Shown piece by piece: positions 1-6,999 of a DNA stretch of 13,499 nucleotides; position 1 is the first letter of the stretch, and each line of letters begins with the position of its first letter. The DNA comes from a bacterium (lineage in GTDB: Bacteria; Krumholzibacteriota; Krumholzibacteriia; LZORAL124-64-63), in contig JAUVBS010000013.1 in the NCBI GenBank assembly GCA_030591105.1, positions 1 through 13,499 on the forward strand. Reading direction: 5' to 3'. The position numbers were made by a program, and so were the translations under genes. A model generated the notes under the pieces. It was not told the DNA's origin, did not search any database, and saw nothing but the letters and a program-made list of their open reading frames with translations.

Positions 1-382
1 AAGCGACGATCAAGCCCCCCGTCGCGATACGTGTCAGCCAGTGCGATTTCTGAGCCTCGGTGCCACCGACGATGATCGGATCGGTACCGAGGCAGATGGC
101 CAAGAACGCCGTCGCCACTCCGAGATCGTGGACCGCCATCTCCTCGCTGATCTCGCAGATATCCCGCGCGCCACCGCCGAGACCGCCGACCGATTCCGGT
201 AGGAAGATCAGGTGCAGACCTACCTCGGGCGAGAGTAATTTCTGGATCAGCTCGAGGGGGAACATGTCTTTCTTGTCCAAGTCGAGGCTCTTCTCGTCCG
301 GAAGGTCGCGAGCGACCACTTGCCGCAGGGTCTGAACCACCGCGTCGCGCATCTCGGTTGGGAGTCCGGCCGGTGTCGTCAT
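1..382 (-). CDS. Acyl-CoA dehydrogenase family protein, N-terminal part (runs off left edge)
   Basis: About 127 codons are visible, from an ATG at 382 to the window edge, with no stop. The translation resembles the N-terminal helical domain of acyl-CoA dehydrogenases: a stretch reading FLPESVGGLGGG (residues about 60-71, the usual PEE-GGLG turn), then a helix rich in E and M (CEISEEMAVHD), then GTEAQKSHWL, the family's 'G-T-E-x-Q-K-x-x-W/Y-L' signature. These enzymes are flavoproteins that oxidise acyl-CoA thioesters at the alpha-beta bond. The FAD-binding middle and the C-terminal catalytic domain lie outside the window, so substrate and catalytic base cannot be judged. A GGAGG ribosome-binding site sits at 391-395, 8 bases before the ATG. 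The gene starts 44 bases after the phzF-like gene and is probably co-transcribed with it. Confidence 0.85.
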   Translation of the reverse strand, partial: MTTPAGLPTEMRDAVVQTLRQVVARDLPDEKSLDLDKKDMFPLELIQKLLSPEVGLHLIFLPESVGGLGGGARDICEISEEMAVHDLGVATAFLAICLGTDPIIVGGTEAQKSHWLTRIATGGLIVA

Positions 383-426
383 CACTGATTCCTCCAGACA
401 AACATTGGTTGGCAGTTGGTGGGGTT

Positions 427-1341
427 TCATCCGCCCATAGCGAAGTGACCGGCGCCGACCAGGACGCAACGGCCGCCCACCTGAATTCGGGTAGCTTGAC
501 CGTCTTCGATATCCGCCGTGACAAAGAGGCGGCTAGGACGCCCCATCTCGAGTCCTTGCTCGCTGATGATACTCACGCTGGCGTTGAATTTGACCAGCCG
601 GTGCTTGATCAAGTAGGCGGCCAGAGAACCGGTCGCCGCACCGCTCGCGGGATCCTCCGGGATCCCGAAGTGCGGCGCGAACATCCGACAGTGAACCGCC
701 GCATCGTCGGCCACGGTCTCGCACGTGAAGACGAAGAGGTCGCCGAAGCCGAGATCCTGAGCAATGGCGTCGGCCTCTCGGCGCCGCAAACTCAAAGCCG
801 CAATCGCGTCCAGCGAACCGATCGGTACGATGTGGATCGGCAAACCGGTGGAGATTATCTCGCACGGTAAACCGGTGATGGCGATCTCGCTCTCGGGTAT
901 CCCGAGCGCACGGGCAACCTTGCCCCGGTTATAGTACTGACCGAGAAATACCGGTGTGTCGTGCAAGAGGCTGTAGACCACCGCGTCCGTATCGCCCTGC
1001 GTGAAGACGCGAAAGACACCCGCTTCCAGTTCCCAGCTGAAAGCTTCTTGCCTGGATTCCGACGTACGTCGACTCAGAACGTCCAGCGCGAAAGTAGCAC
1101 CGAGCAGCGAATGGCCCGCGAACGGGATCTCCACCGAAGGCGTGAAAACCCGCAGCCGCGCCTGGCGATCACTGGCACGGTGGCCGGGCAGAACGAACGC
1201 CGTCTCGCCCACTCCCATCTCCATGGCAATACGCTGCATGATCGTCGCCGGCACGTCGCCGCCGTCCGGGAAAAGCGTCAGACGGCTACCCCCGAAAGGC
1301 TCGTCGGTAAAGACATCGATGAGCAGGTATTCCAGTCGCAT
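427..1341 (-). CDS. PhzF-family isomerase/epimerase-like protein
   Basis: 304 residues, the normal length for the PhzF family (two-fold diaminopimelate epimerase-like fold). The N-terminal half has FTDEPFGG (11-18), GVGETAFVL (43-51) with Glu46 matching the catalytic Glu45 of PhzF, and FTPSVEIPFAGHSLLG (66-81). The C-terminal half has EDPASGAATGSLAAYL (229-244) and SEQGLEMGRPSRL (260-272), both family signatures. PhzF itself isomerises a dihydro-hydroxyanthranilate in phenazine synthesis, but no other phenazine genes are here, and most relatives have unknown substrates. One oddity: after FGG the usual N-P or N-Q pair is S-R. The ATG at 1341 has only a weak GGAGC about 12 bases upstream, so the start is moderately secure. 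A probable promoter lies at 1450-1478, and the acyl-CoA dehydrogenase gene follows 44 bases downstream. Confidence 0.9.
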   Translation of the reverse strand: MRLEYLLIDVFTDEPFGGSRLTLFPDGGDVPATIMQRIAMEMGVGETAFVLPGHRASDRQARLRVFTPSVEIPFAGHSLLGATFALDVLSRRTSESRQEAFSWELEAGVFRVFTQGDTDAVVYSLLHDTPVFLGQYYNRGKVARALGIPESEIAITGLPCEIISTGLPIHIVPIGSLDAIAALSLRRREADAIAQDLGFGDLFVFTCETVADDAAVHCRMFAPHFGIPEDPASGAATGSLAAYLIKHRLVKFNASVSIISEQGLEMGRPSRLFVTADIEDGQATRIQVGGRCVLVGAGHFAMGG

Positions 1342-1511
1342 TGCACCGCGCCCGCTCCGGGCGGGTCGTTGGGGTGGTATGTAGCAAATCGGTCACCGGA
1401 GCAGCGAATAAATCCGCAACCTTCCAGCCACTGCGGCGTCCCGGACCATATCATAGACAGCGCCGACAGCCAAGGCAACCGTTGGTGCCACGAAAATATC
1501 ACAGACCGTAA
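1342..1511. other. Intergenic region between acpS and the phzF-like gene
   Basis: 170 bases separate the end of acpS (1512) from the start of the phzF-like gene (1341). They hold a promoter-like pair of hexamers at 1450-1478, which would give a leader of roughly 100 bases. I found no GC stem followed by a T run, so no intrinsic terminator for acpS is called. A 74-codon reading frame at 1278-1502 on the minus strand overlaps the start of the phzF-like gene and has no recognisable features, so I treat the region as non-coding. Confidence 0.6.
1450..1478 (-). promoter_or_regulatory. Probable sigma70-type promoter for the phzF-like gene
   Basis: On the minus strand TTGCCT (-35, bases 1478-1473, 4 of 6 matches to consensus) is followed after exactly 17 bases by TATGAT (-10, bases 1455-1450, 5 of 6 matches). 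It lies in the gap after acpS and points towards the phzF-like gene, whose ATG is 109 bases beyond the -10. The position, direction and spacing make it the best promoter candidate for the phzF/acyl-CoA dehydrogenase unit. It was found by eye and has no experimental support. Confidence 0.5.
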
Positions 1512-1883
1512 TCAGATGACGATGACGACCGCGATGGCGAATGTCTCCTCGTGGCTGAGCGAGAGGTGTGCTTCGTGGCCACCAACAGCGGCCAGAGCCG
1601 CTTCAGCCGTACCGTGCAGTAGTAGCGATGGGCGCCCGACACTGTCGCGCAAGACCTCGATGTCACGTGCCGCGATCCCGGCGGTCGGACGTCCGAGAGC
1701 CTTCAGAAACGCTTCCTTAGCCGCCCAACGCGCAGCCAGCGTGGCGGCGCGCCGCGGCCCACGACGATCTGCCAGAGCCATCTCGTCCGGTCGGAAAACA
1801 CGCTGAGTGAAACGCTGATCGTAGCGTTCGAGTAGCCGAGCGATTCGGGCCACGGCCACGATATCGGTCCCGACTCCGATCAT
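1512..1883 (-). CDS. acpS: Holo-[acyl-carrier-protein] synthase AcpS
   Basis: 123 residues, the typical AcpS length. AcpS transfers the 4'-phosphopantetheine arm of CoA to a serine of apo-ACP, activating it for fatty acid and lipid synthesis in the cytoplasm. The protein starts MIGVGTDIV, where Asp7 is the family's metal-binding aspartate, and has RWAAKEAFLKALG (52-64) with Glu57 as the second metal ligand. The C-terminal SLSHEETFAIAVV (108-120) is the usual last strand block. The frame stays open upstream to 1991, but that extension overlaps the sugar transferase gene. The ATG at 1883 gives the family N-terminus and has AAAGGAG at 1897-1891, 7 bases upstream. Its A is shared with the TGA of the upstream gene (TGATG), so translation is probably coupled. 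Confidence 0.95.
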   Translation of the reverse strand: MIGVGTDIVAVARIARLLERYDQRFTQRVFRPDEMALADRRGPRRAATLAARWAAKEAFLKALGRPTAGIAARDIEVLRDSVGRPSLLLHGTAEAALAAVGGHEAHLSLSHEETFAIAVVIVI

Positions 1884-2572
1884 CAGTAGGCTCCTTTGCG
1901 CTCGATCACCGCGGGTAACGTGCGGGCAAGGATGCCGAGGTCGAACCAAAATCCACGCCGACGCACGTATTCGCGGTCCAGTGCCATCCACTCCTCGAAA
2001 TCCAGTTGGCTGCGGCCGGATATCTGCCAGAGGCAGGTCAATCCCGGTCTCGCCAACAACCGCAGTGCGTGTTCGGGCGTATAGTGGGCCACCTCCGACG
2101 GTATCTGGGGACGTGGCCCGACGATGGACATGTCGCCCCGTAGTATGTTCAGCAGCTGCGGGAACTCGTCCAGACTGCTGCGGCGCAGAAAACGACCGAC
2201 GCCGGTGATGCGTGGATCGTCTTTGATCTTGAATGCCGCACCGGTAGCCTCGTTCAGATGCTGTAGCTGCCGCTTGAGATGTTCGGCGTCGCCGACCATC
2301 GAACGGAATTTGTAGCAGTCAAAGAGAGTGCCGCGGTAACCGACGCGCCGCTGGCGAAAAAAGATCGGACCGGGCGTTTCGAGCTTGATCAGCAATACGA
2401 TGAAGGGAAAGAGCGGTGCGAGCAACGCCAGGCCGAAACAGGCTGACCCGATATCGAGCAGCCGCTTGGCCACGCGGTAGGGCCACGGGTCAGATCGGTT
2501 GTTACCGGTGCGGACCGCGGCGATGAACGCATCGTAGCCACCTTGGTCGGCAAAGTAGTTCGAACCGCTCAC
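1883..2572 (-). CDS. Small phosphoglycosyl transferase (PglC/WbaP-type bacterial sugar transferase)
   Basis: 229 residues. Members of this family transfer a sugar 1-phosphate from a nucleotide sugar to undecaprenyl phosphate at the cytoplasmic face of the inner membrane, the first step in building a lipid-linked glycan. In order: a short N-terminal stretch (1-34), KRLLD at 36-40, one hydrophobic membrane segment (about 43-63), ETPGPIFFRQRRVG (65-78), KFRSM (88-92), the catalytic pair Asp135-Glu136 in SSLDEFPQLLN, DMSIVGPRP (147-155) and RPGLTCLWQISGRS (175-188). It is the compact catalytic-core form, without the extra N-terminal membrane domain of WbaP. The start is a GTG at 2572 with GAAGG 9 bases upstream. 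The GTG overlaps the stop of the GT39 gene by 4 bases (GTGA), and the stop touches acpS. The donor sugar cannot be read from the sequence. Confidence 0.93.
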   Translation of the reverse strand: MSGSNYFADQGGYDAFIAAVRTGNNRSDPWPYRVAKRLLDIGSACFGLALLAPLFPFIVLLIKLETPGPIFFRQRRVGYRGTLFDCYKFRSMVGDAEHLKRQLQHLNEATGAAFKIKDDPRITGVGRFLRRSSLDEFPQLLNILRGDMSIVGPRPQIPSEVAHYTPEHALRLLARPGLTCLWQISGRSQLDFEEWMALDREYVRRRGFWFDLGILARTLPAVIERKGAY

Positions 2573-4128
2573 CGCCGACCGCCTTCGGCACCGCTGCGGC
2601 GCCAGTAGAATACCCGAACCCCGGTCAGTTTACGTGCGAGCATCAATCGGCCGCTCGCCGCCAGCGCAGCCGGCAGTCGGTCATCTGGATCGCCGACCCA
2701 ACTCCTCGTCAGGACAAGCCAACAACGATCGACACCAGCGAGTCGCGTCGCGACCAGGTTCGCCGCCGCCGCGTCGGTCAACAGGCGGGTGCGGTCGGTA
2801 TCGATCAACTGACCGGTCCCGCGGTAATAGTACGCGAACCCACGGAGGCCAGCCGGTATGAGAATCGGCTCTCCGGCTGGTTCCTGAGCCGCAACCCAGT
2901 GCGCCGCTTCGCGAAGGTCTGCTTTGGCGTAGTGATCGAGAAAATGGTGGTTCGCCACCGACCAGCCGCACAATCCGATCAACGCCACGCTCGCGGCCAG
3001 TCCGACGCGCCGCGGTAGGTACGACAGGCCCAGCGCAGCCAGCGTCAATACCCAGGGCAGAGTCACGGCCACGTAACGAGGATTGTACGGTTTGACATTG
3101 CGTACCGCGAGCCAGGTTACGACGGCCAGCGGTATGACGATCCAGAGTAACAGACACCAACGGTTGCCGCGTAATCGCCGCAAGCCGAACAGTGTCGGTA
3201 TCGCCGCCGCCACACCGCCGACCGCCAGCAGCGGCAACGACTCGCGTACGATTGCCAGACGGTCGGGCTGGTGTAGTTCGCGCAGCGACGGTCCGAGGCT
3301 GTAGCCGTAAAAGAACGTCCAGACGGTGTACGGCAACGCGAACGGAGAAAACGTGGTATCGCCGCGTAGGGCATCGCCGACGCCGGAACCGGGGACGACC
3401 CGCTCGACCGCCCAGATCCCGGCCGCACGCAACAACCACGGCGACACTGCCAACAAGCCACCGATCCCCGCAGCCGCCCATAACCCCCACGCCCGCCAAC
3501 CGCGCGGGCGTACCGCCAAGACCAAACAGATAGCCAGCGCCACCCATAAAAACAGCGTGGACATGTTGCTCAAGATGCCGGCAGCGATCAGCCCGGCCAA
3601 CATCCCAGCGCGGCGTCGGTTCACTCCGTCCTGGGCCATGATCACGAAAACCAGTAGGGCCGAAACCGCCGCGAGCATCGCGAACGCGTAGCCGCGAGCC
3701 TCCTGGCTGTACCAGATGTGGAACGGGTTGATCGCCAGCAACAGAGCTGCCAGCCGGGCGGCACGCGCATCCCACAGACGGCCGACCATCATACCCAGCA
3801 GCGGCACGGCCACGATTCCCGCGATGGCGGCGGGCAACCGCAGCATCACCTCGGTGTCGGCGATACGGACCAGTGGCCAGACCGCAGCAAGATAGAGCGG
3901 CCCCTGGATGGCGTCGGCCAACTGTTGCCAGAACCCAAGGTCCAGGTCGGGCCGCACGCTCTGCCAGGTCATGATCTCATCGATCCAGAGTGACTGGCGC
4001 CCCAGGTGTATTAACCGCAACGCCGCCGCCAACAGCGTGACCAGAATCAGATAGCGTACGCCGGGACCGGTGCCACGCTCGCGCCCCTCGAGCCAACCGG
4101 CTGCAGGTACCAAGGAGTGATCACTCAT
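2569..4128 (-). CDS. GT39/ArnT-like polytopic membrane glycosyltransferase
   Basis: 519 residues with many hydrophobic segments, of GT-C type (PMT_2/ArnT-like). Relatives use polyprenyl-phosphate sugars on the outer side of the inner membrane and transfer the sugar to protein, lipid A or glycan acceptors. An N-terminal soluble tail (1-24) leads into a membrane helix (25-41) and then SLWIDEIMTW (46-55), whose Asp50-Glu51 occupy the place of the conserved acidic pair in the first periplasmic loop. NPFHIWYSQEARGYAFAML (134-152) and NPRYVAVTLP (349-358) are further family blocks. The region after about residue 395 is a soluble domain beginning HYAKADLREAAHWVA. The ATG at 4128 overlaps the end of the DUF3108 gene by 8 bases (ATGAGTGA), and no strong ribosome-binding site is seen, so coupled translation is likely. 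Donor and acceptor are unknown. Confidence 0.88.
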   Translation of the reverse strand: MSDHSLVPAAGWLEGRERGTGPGVRYLILVTLLAAALRLIHLGRQSLWIDEIMTWQSVRPDLDLGFWQQLADAIQGPLYLAAVWPLVRIADTEVMLRLPAAIAGIVAVPLLGMMVGRLWDARAARLAALLLAINPFHIWYSQEARGYAFAMLAAVSALLVFVIMAQDGVNRRRAGMLAGLIAAGILSNMSTLFLWVALAICLVLAVRPRGWRAWGLWAAAGIGGLLAVSPWLLRAAGIWAVERVVPGSGVGDALRGDTTFSPFALPYTVWTFFYGYSLGPSLRELHQPDRLAIVRESLPLLAVGGVAAAIPTLFGLRRLRGNRWCLLLWIVIPLAVVTWLAVRNVKPYNPRYVAVTLPWVLTLAALGLSYLPRRVGLAASVALIGLCGWSVANHHFLDHYAKADLREAAHWVAAQEPAGEPILIPAGLRGFAYYYRGTGQLIDTDRTRLLTDAAAANLVATRLAGVDRCWLVLTRSWVGDPDDRLPAALAASGRLMLARKLTGVRVFYWRRSGAEGGRR

Positions 4129-4978
4129 GAGCGGTGTCCGCTGCCGCCACGGACAACGGTTGGCCCAGGCGATAGCGTTTCAACGAAGCATCGATCGAGC
4201 CCACCGGTACCTTCGATTTCATCAAGACCGGCATCTTGTGGTCGTCGGCAGTCACATACACGATCAGCTTCCCTTCGTGCTTGAACAGCCCTTCCCCTAC
4301 GAGCTTCGGTTCGATCACGAAGCATTCGAACGTACCGGCCGGCACGGTGACGGTCTCGGTGCGCAGGACCAAGACCTCCAGATCGTAGGTCTTACGGCTA
4401 GCATGCGCCGGCAGCTTGTACACTTCCCCGACGCGTAGATCCAGCGAGCGCACGTAATAGAGCGCCGAGAGCACGTCGTGGACACCGGCAACCGTATCAA
4501 AATCACGGCCATCGGCATAGAGAGCCTTGCCTTGTTCCTGGTCGAAGGTGATTTCCACCGTGCGGCGGTAGTCCCCCTCGCGCAATCTCTTGTAGAAATA
4601 CCGGCTGGTCAACTGCTCGATATCGATATAGCTGATCACTTTGTCACGAACCTTGTAGAACGCAGAGAAAAAACGATTGCTGGTGGTTCGACTCTGAACG
4701 GCATAACAGCGGTACCCCTGGAAATCGACGACGCCCAGGACCTCGAGGGTTGCCTCGCCGGCGTTGATCAGTCCGTAGTCGATGGAAAACACCAGTTCCT
4801 CGCCCGGTCCGAAAGGCGCCGGAGCAACGGCCACACCGGCAACGGACTCGTCGTTCATAGCAAGCGCGGAACCGGGCCGCGCCGACGTCACCGGAACGGT
4901 CACCATCGCTAGCACCACCGTCAGCATCGCGACGCCAAGCCACGACCTGCCGATCATGCGGCGGTGGCTTCTCGGCAT
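4121..4978 (-). CDS. Secreted DUF3108-domain protein
   Basis: 285 residues from the chosen ATG. The N-terminus looks like a signal peptide: MPRSHRR with several positive charges, a hydrophobic core at about 13-31 and an Ala-rich exit (TSARPGSALA, 31-40). The mature part opens FGPGEELVFSIDYGLINAG (56-74), the start typical of DUF3108 proteins, and continues with beta-rich segments such as DVLSALYYVRSLDL and FECFVIEPKL. The family is found in the periplasm or outer-membrane fraction of Gram-negatives and has no settled biochemical role. The frame is open up to 5074, but GAGGAGG at 4991-4985 sits 6 bases before the ATG at 4978, which also gives the clean signal peptide. It overlaps the GT39 gene by 8 bases and is the first gene of that block, suggesting a shared envelope function. 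Confidence 0.85.
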   Translation of the reverse strand: MPRSHRRMIGRSWLGVAMLTVVLAMVTVPVTSARPGSALAMNDESVAGVAVAPAPFGPGEELVFSIDYGLINAGEATLEVLGVVDFQGYRCYAVQSRTTSNRFFSAFYKVRDKVISYIDIEQLTSRYFYKRLREGDYRRTVEITFDQEQGKALYADGRDFDTVAGVHDVLSALYYVRSLDLRVGEVYKLPAHASRKTYDLEVLVLRTETVTVPAGTFECFVIEPKLVGEGLFKHEGKLIVYVTADDHKMPVLMKSKVPVGSIDASLKRYRLGQPLSVAAADTAHE

Positions 4979-5215
4979 GACAATCCTCCTCTGAATCGTC
5001 CCCGGGCTCATCGTCGATCCACACCCTCGCCGGCCCCCAAGATGCGGACAGCCGGTCGGTAATACAGCGAGCAACCCATTCTCATACCCATATCAACGTA
5101 TCCGCGATCATCCTGGTTCCCACTCGTCGCTGGCACAGTTTCCCCACCGCGCCACCGGTATAGGAAGCCGTCGGTGTTCCCGACCACAGGTAACAGATCG
5201 CCGATCGCACCTGCA
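4979..5215. other. 237-base intergenic region between the two envelope gene blocks
   Basis: This is the longest non-coding stretch in the window. A short GC hairpin (GTCGG, 5-base loop, CCGAC) lies at 5170-5184, about 30 bases after the stop of the upstream GT9 gene. It has no following T run, so it is not a convincing intrinsic terminator. The strong ribosome-binding site of the DUF3108 gene is at 4985-4991. I looked for paired -35 and -10 hexamers with 16-18 base spacing and found none convincing, though a promoter here would be expected from the gap size. No start-to-stop frame with family features is present on either strand. Confidence 0.55.
5170..5184 (-). repeat. Short GC hairpin downstream of the GT9 gene
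   Basis: Inverted repeat with 5-base arms (GTCGG and CCGAC) and a 5-base loop, about 30 bases after the stop codon of the GT9 gene. It could stall polymerase or protect a 3' end. It has no T tract and only a short stem, so I do not call it a terminator. Confidence 0.25.
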
Positions 5216-6379
5216 TCAGTTGTGCCCCCCTGTCGGGTTTCCGTTCAGCAACTCACGCGCCAATTCGGCAACCCGCAGCGGCTCCAGATCGGGCATACAG
5301 ACGAATTTCTCGCAGGTGTGCAGGTCGCAGGGGTGACACGGCGGATAGGTACCCAGCACCCGAAACGGTCCCTGTTGTTCGTAGGGAAACCAGAGACCGG
5401 GATCAGTAGGGCCGAAGAGTGCAAGTGTCGGAACCGACATCGCAACCGCCGCGTGCATGACACCGCCGTCGACGGTGATCAACAAGGCGGCGGCACCGAT
5501 CAGACGCAGGATATCTTGCAGAGGCAGCGGCGGCAGGATACCACCGGCACCACCGCCACCGCTGACGACGTCCCACACCCCTTCGCGTCCCGGCGGGGTG
5601 AGCAGCGCCAGCGGTTGGCCCAGCTCGTTGCGCAAGGCGCAGACGAGAGCGCGCCAATGATCGGGTGGCCACTCCTTGGTCGACCACGTCGCCCCCGGCG
5701 CCAACAGCACGTACCGATCACCAGGTACGATCGCAAGTTCTGCCAGCGCGTGGGCAGCCGAAGACCCGGCCAGCGAGGGTACCGCCACGGAGGTACGTAA
5801 TGTCTGGTCGGCGTAAACCTGCGCCAGCCAGTCCAGGAACTGCAATCCCGACGGCGTGTGACGGAGCGGGGCCAGCCGGGCGAGGTGATCGCCGAGGCCG
5901 CCGCGAGCCACGGTGGCCAAGCCCACAGCCGCGGCACTGTTCGGCGTCAGCACCGTATGGGTGTACAGCCGTCGCCGCCAGGCCCGCGTGCCGCCAATGC
6001 GCAGCGGGATCCCGGCCAGCCGGAGCAAACCGGCACTGCGGGGATTGAAGAACAGATCCACGGCTAAGTCATACCGCTGCCGACGTAGGTCGGCTAGCGT
6101 GCCCATCAGGCCGACACCGGCGCTCGCAGCGTGGGCTTCGGTGCGGACCTTCGCGTCGGCGCTGCGGCGCCGCACCTTCAGCGCGTGGACACGCGCCACT
6201 TCCGGGTGCGCCGTCAACAGTGGCGCGTAGGGCGCCTCGCAGAGATAACCCAATTCGAGGTCTGGATCACCTCTGCGCAAAGCTTCGAGAACGACCGTGC
6301 TCATGGCCACATCGCCCAGATAGCGCAACCGGCTGATCAGCACGCGTTCCAACCGTCGACCGGCCAGTTCCCAGCTCAT
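5216..6379 (-). CDS. GT9 family glycosyltransferase, ADP-heptose:LPS heptosyltransferase-like
   Basis: 387 residues, GT-B fold family 9. These cytoplasmic enzymes add heptose (or related sugars) to the LPS core at the inner face of the membrane. The N-terminal domain has VLISRLRYLGDVAMST (13-28) with the conserved Gly-Asp (22-23). The C-terminal donor domain has LAPGATWSTKEWP (226-238), VDGGVMHAA (303-311) and LFGPTDP (321-327), followed by a Cys cluster CHPC...C....C (348, 351, 356, 361) like that after the donor site of WaaF-type enzymes. An extra charged stretch (about 70-90) interrupts the N-terminal domain. A GTG at 6385 is possible, but GGAGG at 6391-6387 is only 1 base from it and 7 bases from the ATG at 6379, which also makes an ATGA overlap with gmhB. 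Which core heptose it adds is unknown; a WaaC- or WaaQ-like role is possible. Confidence 0.87.
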   Translation of the reverse strand: MSWELAGRRLERVLISRLRYLGDVAMSTVVLEALRRGDPDLELGYLCEAPYAPLLTAHPEVARVHALKVRRRSADAKVRTEAHAASAGVGLMGTLADLRRQRYDLAVDLFFNPRSAGLLRLAGIPLRIGGTRAWRRRLYTHTVLTPNSAAAVGLATVARGGLGDHLARLAPLRHTPSGLQFLDWLAQVYADQTLRTSVAVPSLAGSSAAHALAELAIVPGDRYVLLAPGATWSTKEWPPDHWRALVCALRNELGQPLALLTPPGREGVWDVVSGGGGAGGILPPLPLQDILRLIGAAALLITVDGGVMHAAVAMSVPTLALFGPTDPGLWFPYEQQGPFRVLGTYPPCHPCDLHTCEKFVCMPDLEPLRVAELARELLNGNPTGGHN

Positions 6380-6999
6380 CGGCACGCCTCCGCCAGAATT
6401 GCGCTGACGGCCGCCGGTAAGTCGTCCGCGACGAGCACGCGATCGCCGGTAGCGTCGCGTTGGCGCAACACGGTCTCCTGCTCGCGGCCATAGCCGGTGC
6501 GTACCAGCGCGGCGGCCAGACCGGCGTCCAACGCCAGGTCGACATCCGATAATTTATCGCCGATGACCCAGGAGGTGGTGCGCTCCCAGGAAAATCGCGC
6601 CGACGCTTCTTCGAGTAACCCCGGTGCCGGTTTGCGGCAGCTGCAACCATCCTCCGGCGCATGCGGGCAGTAGAAGAACGCGTCGAGCGCGGCATCCTCG
6701 GCCGCCAGCAGGTCGCTGAGTTGGCACATCACCGCGTCTAATTGACGTTCGTCGATCTTGCCACGGCCGATGCCGGACTGGTTGCTCACCCCGATCAGGA
6801 GGAATCCCGCATCCCGGGCGCGCCGCAATGCTGCCGGGCCGCCGGGAATCAGTGCCACCTGCTCGGGGTCACTCAAGTAGTGCCGCTCTTCGATCAGGCA
6901 GCCGTCGCGGTCGAGAAAGAGCGCCGGACGAGCCGGACCGGGGGCTGCCGACTCGTCGTCGGTGGTAACGCGCCGGTCTGGCGGCAGCCATAGACTCAC
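6376..6999 (-). CDS. gmhB: D-glycero-D-manno-heptose 1,7-bisphosphate 7-phosphatase GmhB
   Basis: 207 residues, HAD superfamily class IIIA. GmhB removes the 7-phosphate from heptose 1,7-bisphosphate in the cytoplasmic ADP-heptose pathway that feeds LPS inner core. Numbering from the GTG at 6999: FLDRDGCLIEE (28-38) holds the nucleophile Asp30 and acid/base Asp32, SNQSGIGRG (72-80) is HAD motif II, and a Cys/His zinc loop Cys111-x-His113...Cys119-x-Cys121 precedes Lys123. GDKLSDVDLA (148-157) carries the Mg-binding acidic pair. About 25 residues precede the catalytic strand, slightly more than usual. Two adjacent GTG codons can start it (7002, 6999). GGGAGG at 7012-7007 is 4 bases from the first and 7 from the second, and the second gives a GTGA overlap with waaF, so 6999 is preferred. 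It sits between two heptosyltransferase genes, as expected for its job. Confidence 0.93.
   Translation of the reverse strand: MSLWLPPDRRVTTDDESAAPGPARPALFLDRDGCLIEERHYLSDPEQVALIPGGPAALRRARDAGFLLIGVSNQSGIGRGKIDERQLDAVMCQLSDLLAAEDAALDAFFYCPHAPEDGCSCRKPAPGLLEEASARFSWERTTSWVIGDKLSDVDLALDAGLAAALVRTGYGREQETVLRQRDATGDRVLVADDLPAAVSAILAEACR

Noticed and set aside
1278..1502. Possible small gene of 74 codons before the phzF-like gene
   Set aside because: It overlaps the phzF-like start, spans the predicted promoter, and has no recognisable features or ribosome-binding site.
961..1806. Plus-strand reading frame of 281 codons
   Set aside because: It is antisense to the phzF-like gene and acpS, both with clear family motifs, and its composition (Arg, Ala, Ser rich) has no recognisable domain.
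1884..1991. N-terminal extension of AcpS to 1991
   Set aside because: It overlaps the sugar transferase gene and is not like any AcpS N-terminus; the ATG at 1883 has a ribosome-binding site and gives MIGVGTDIV.
2681..3775. Long minus-strand reading frame of 364 codons in another frame
   Set aside because: It lies wholly inside the GT39 gene, is rich in Arg, Gly and Ser with no membrane or family pattern, and is a typical shadow in GC-rich DNA.
4979..5074. N-terminal extension of the DUF3108 protein to 5074
   Set aside because: It would bury the signal peptide, while a strong GAGGAGG site sits 6 bases before the ATG at 4978.
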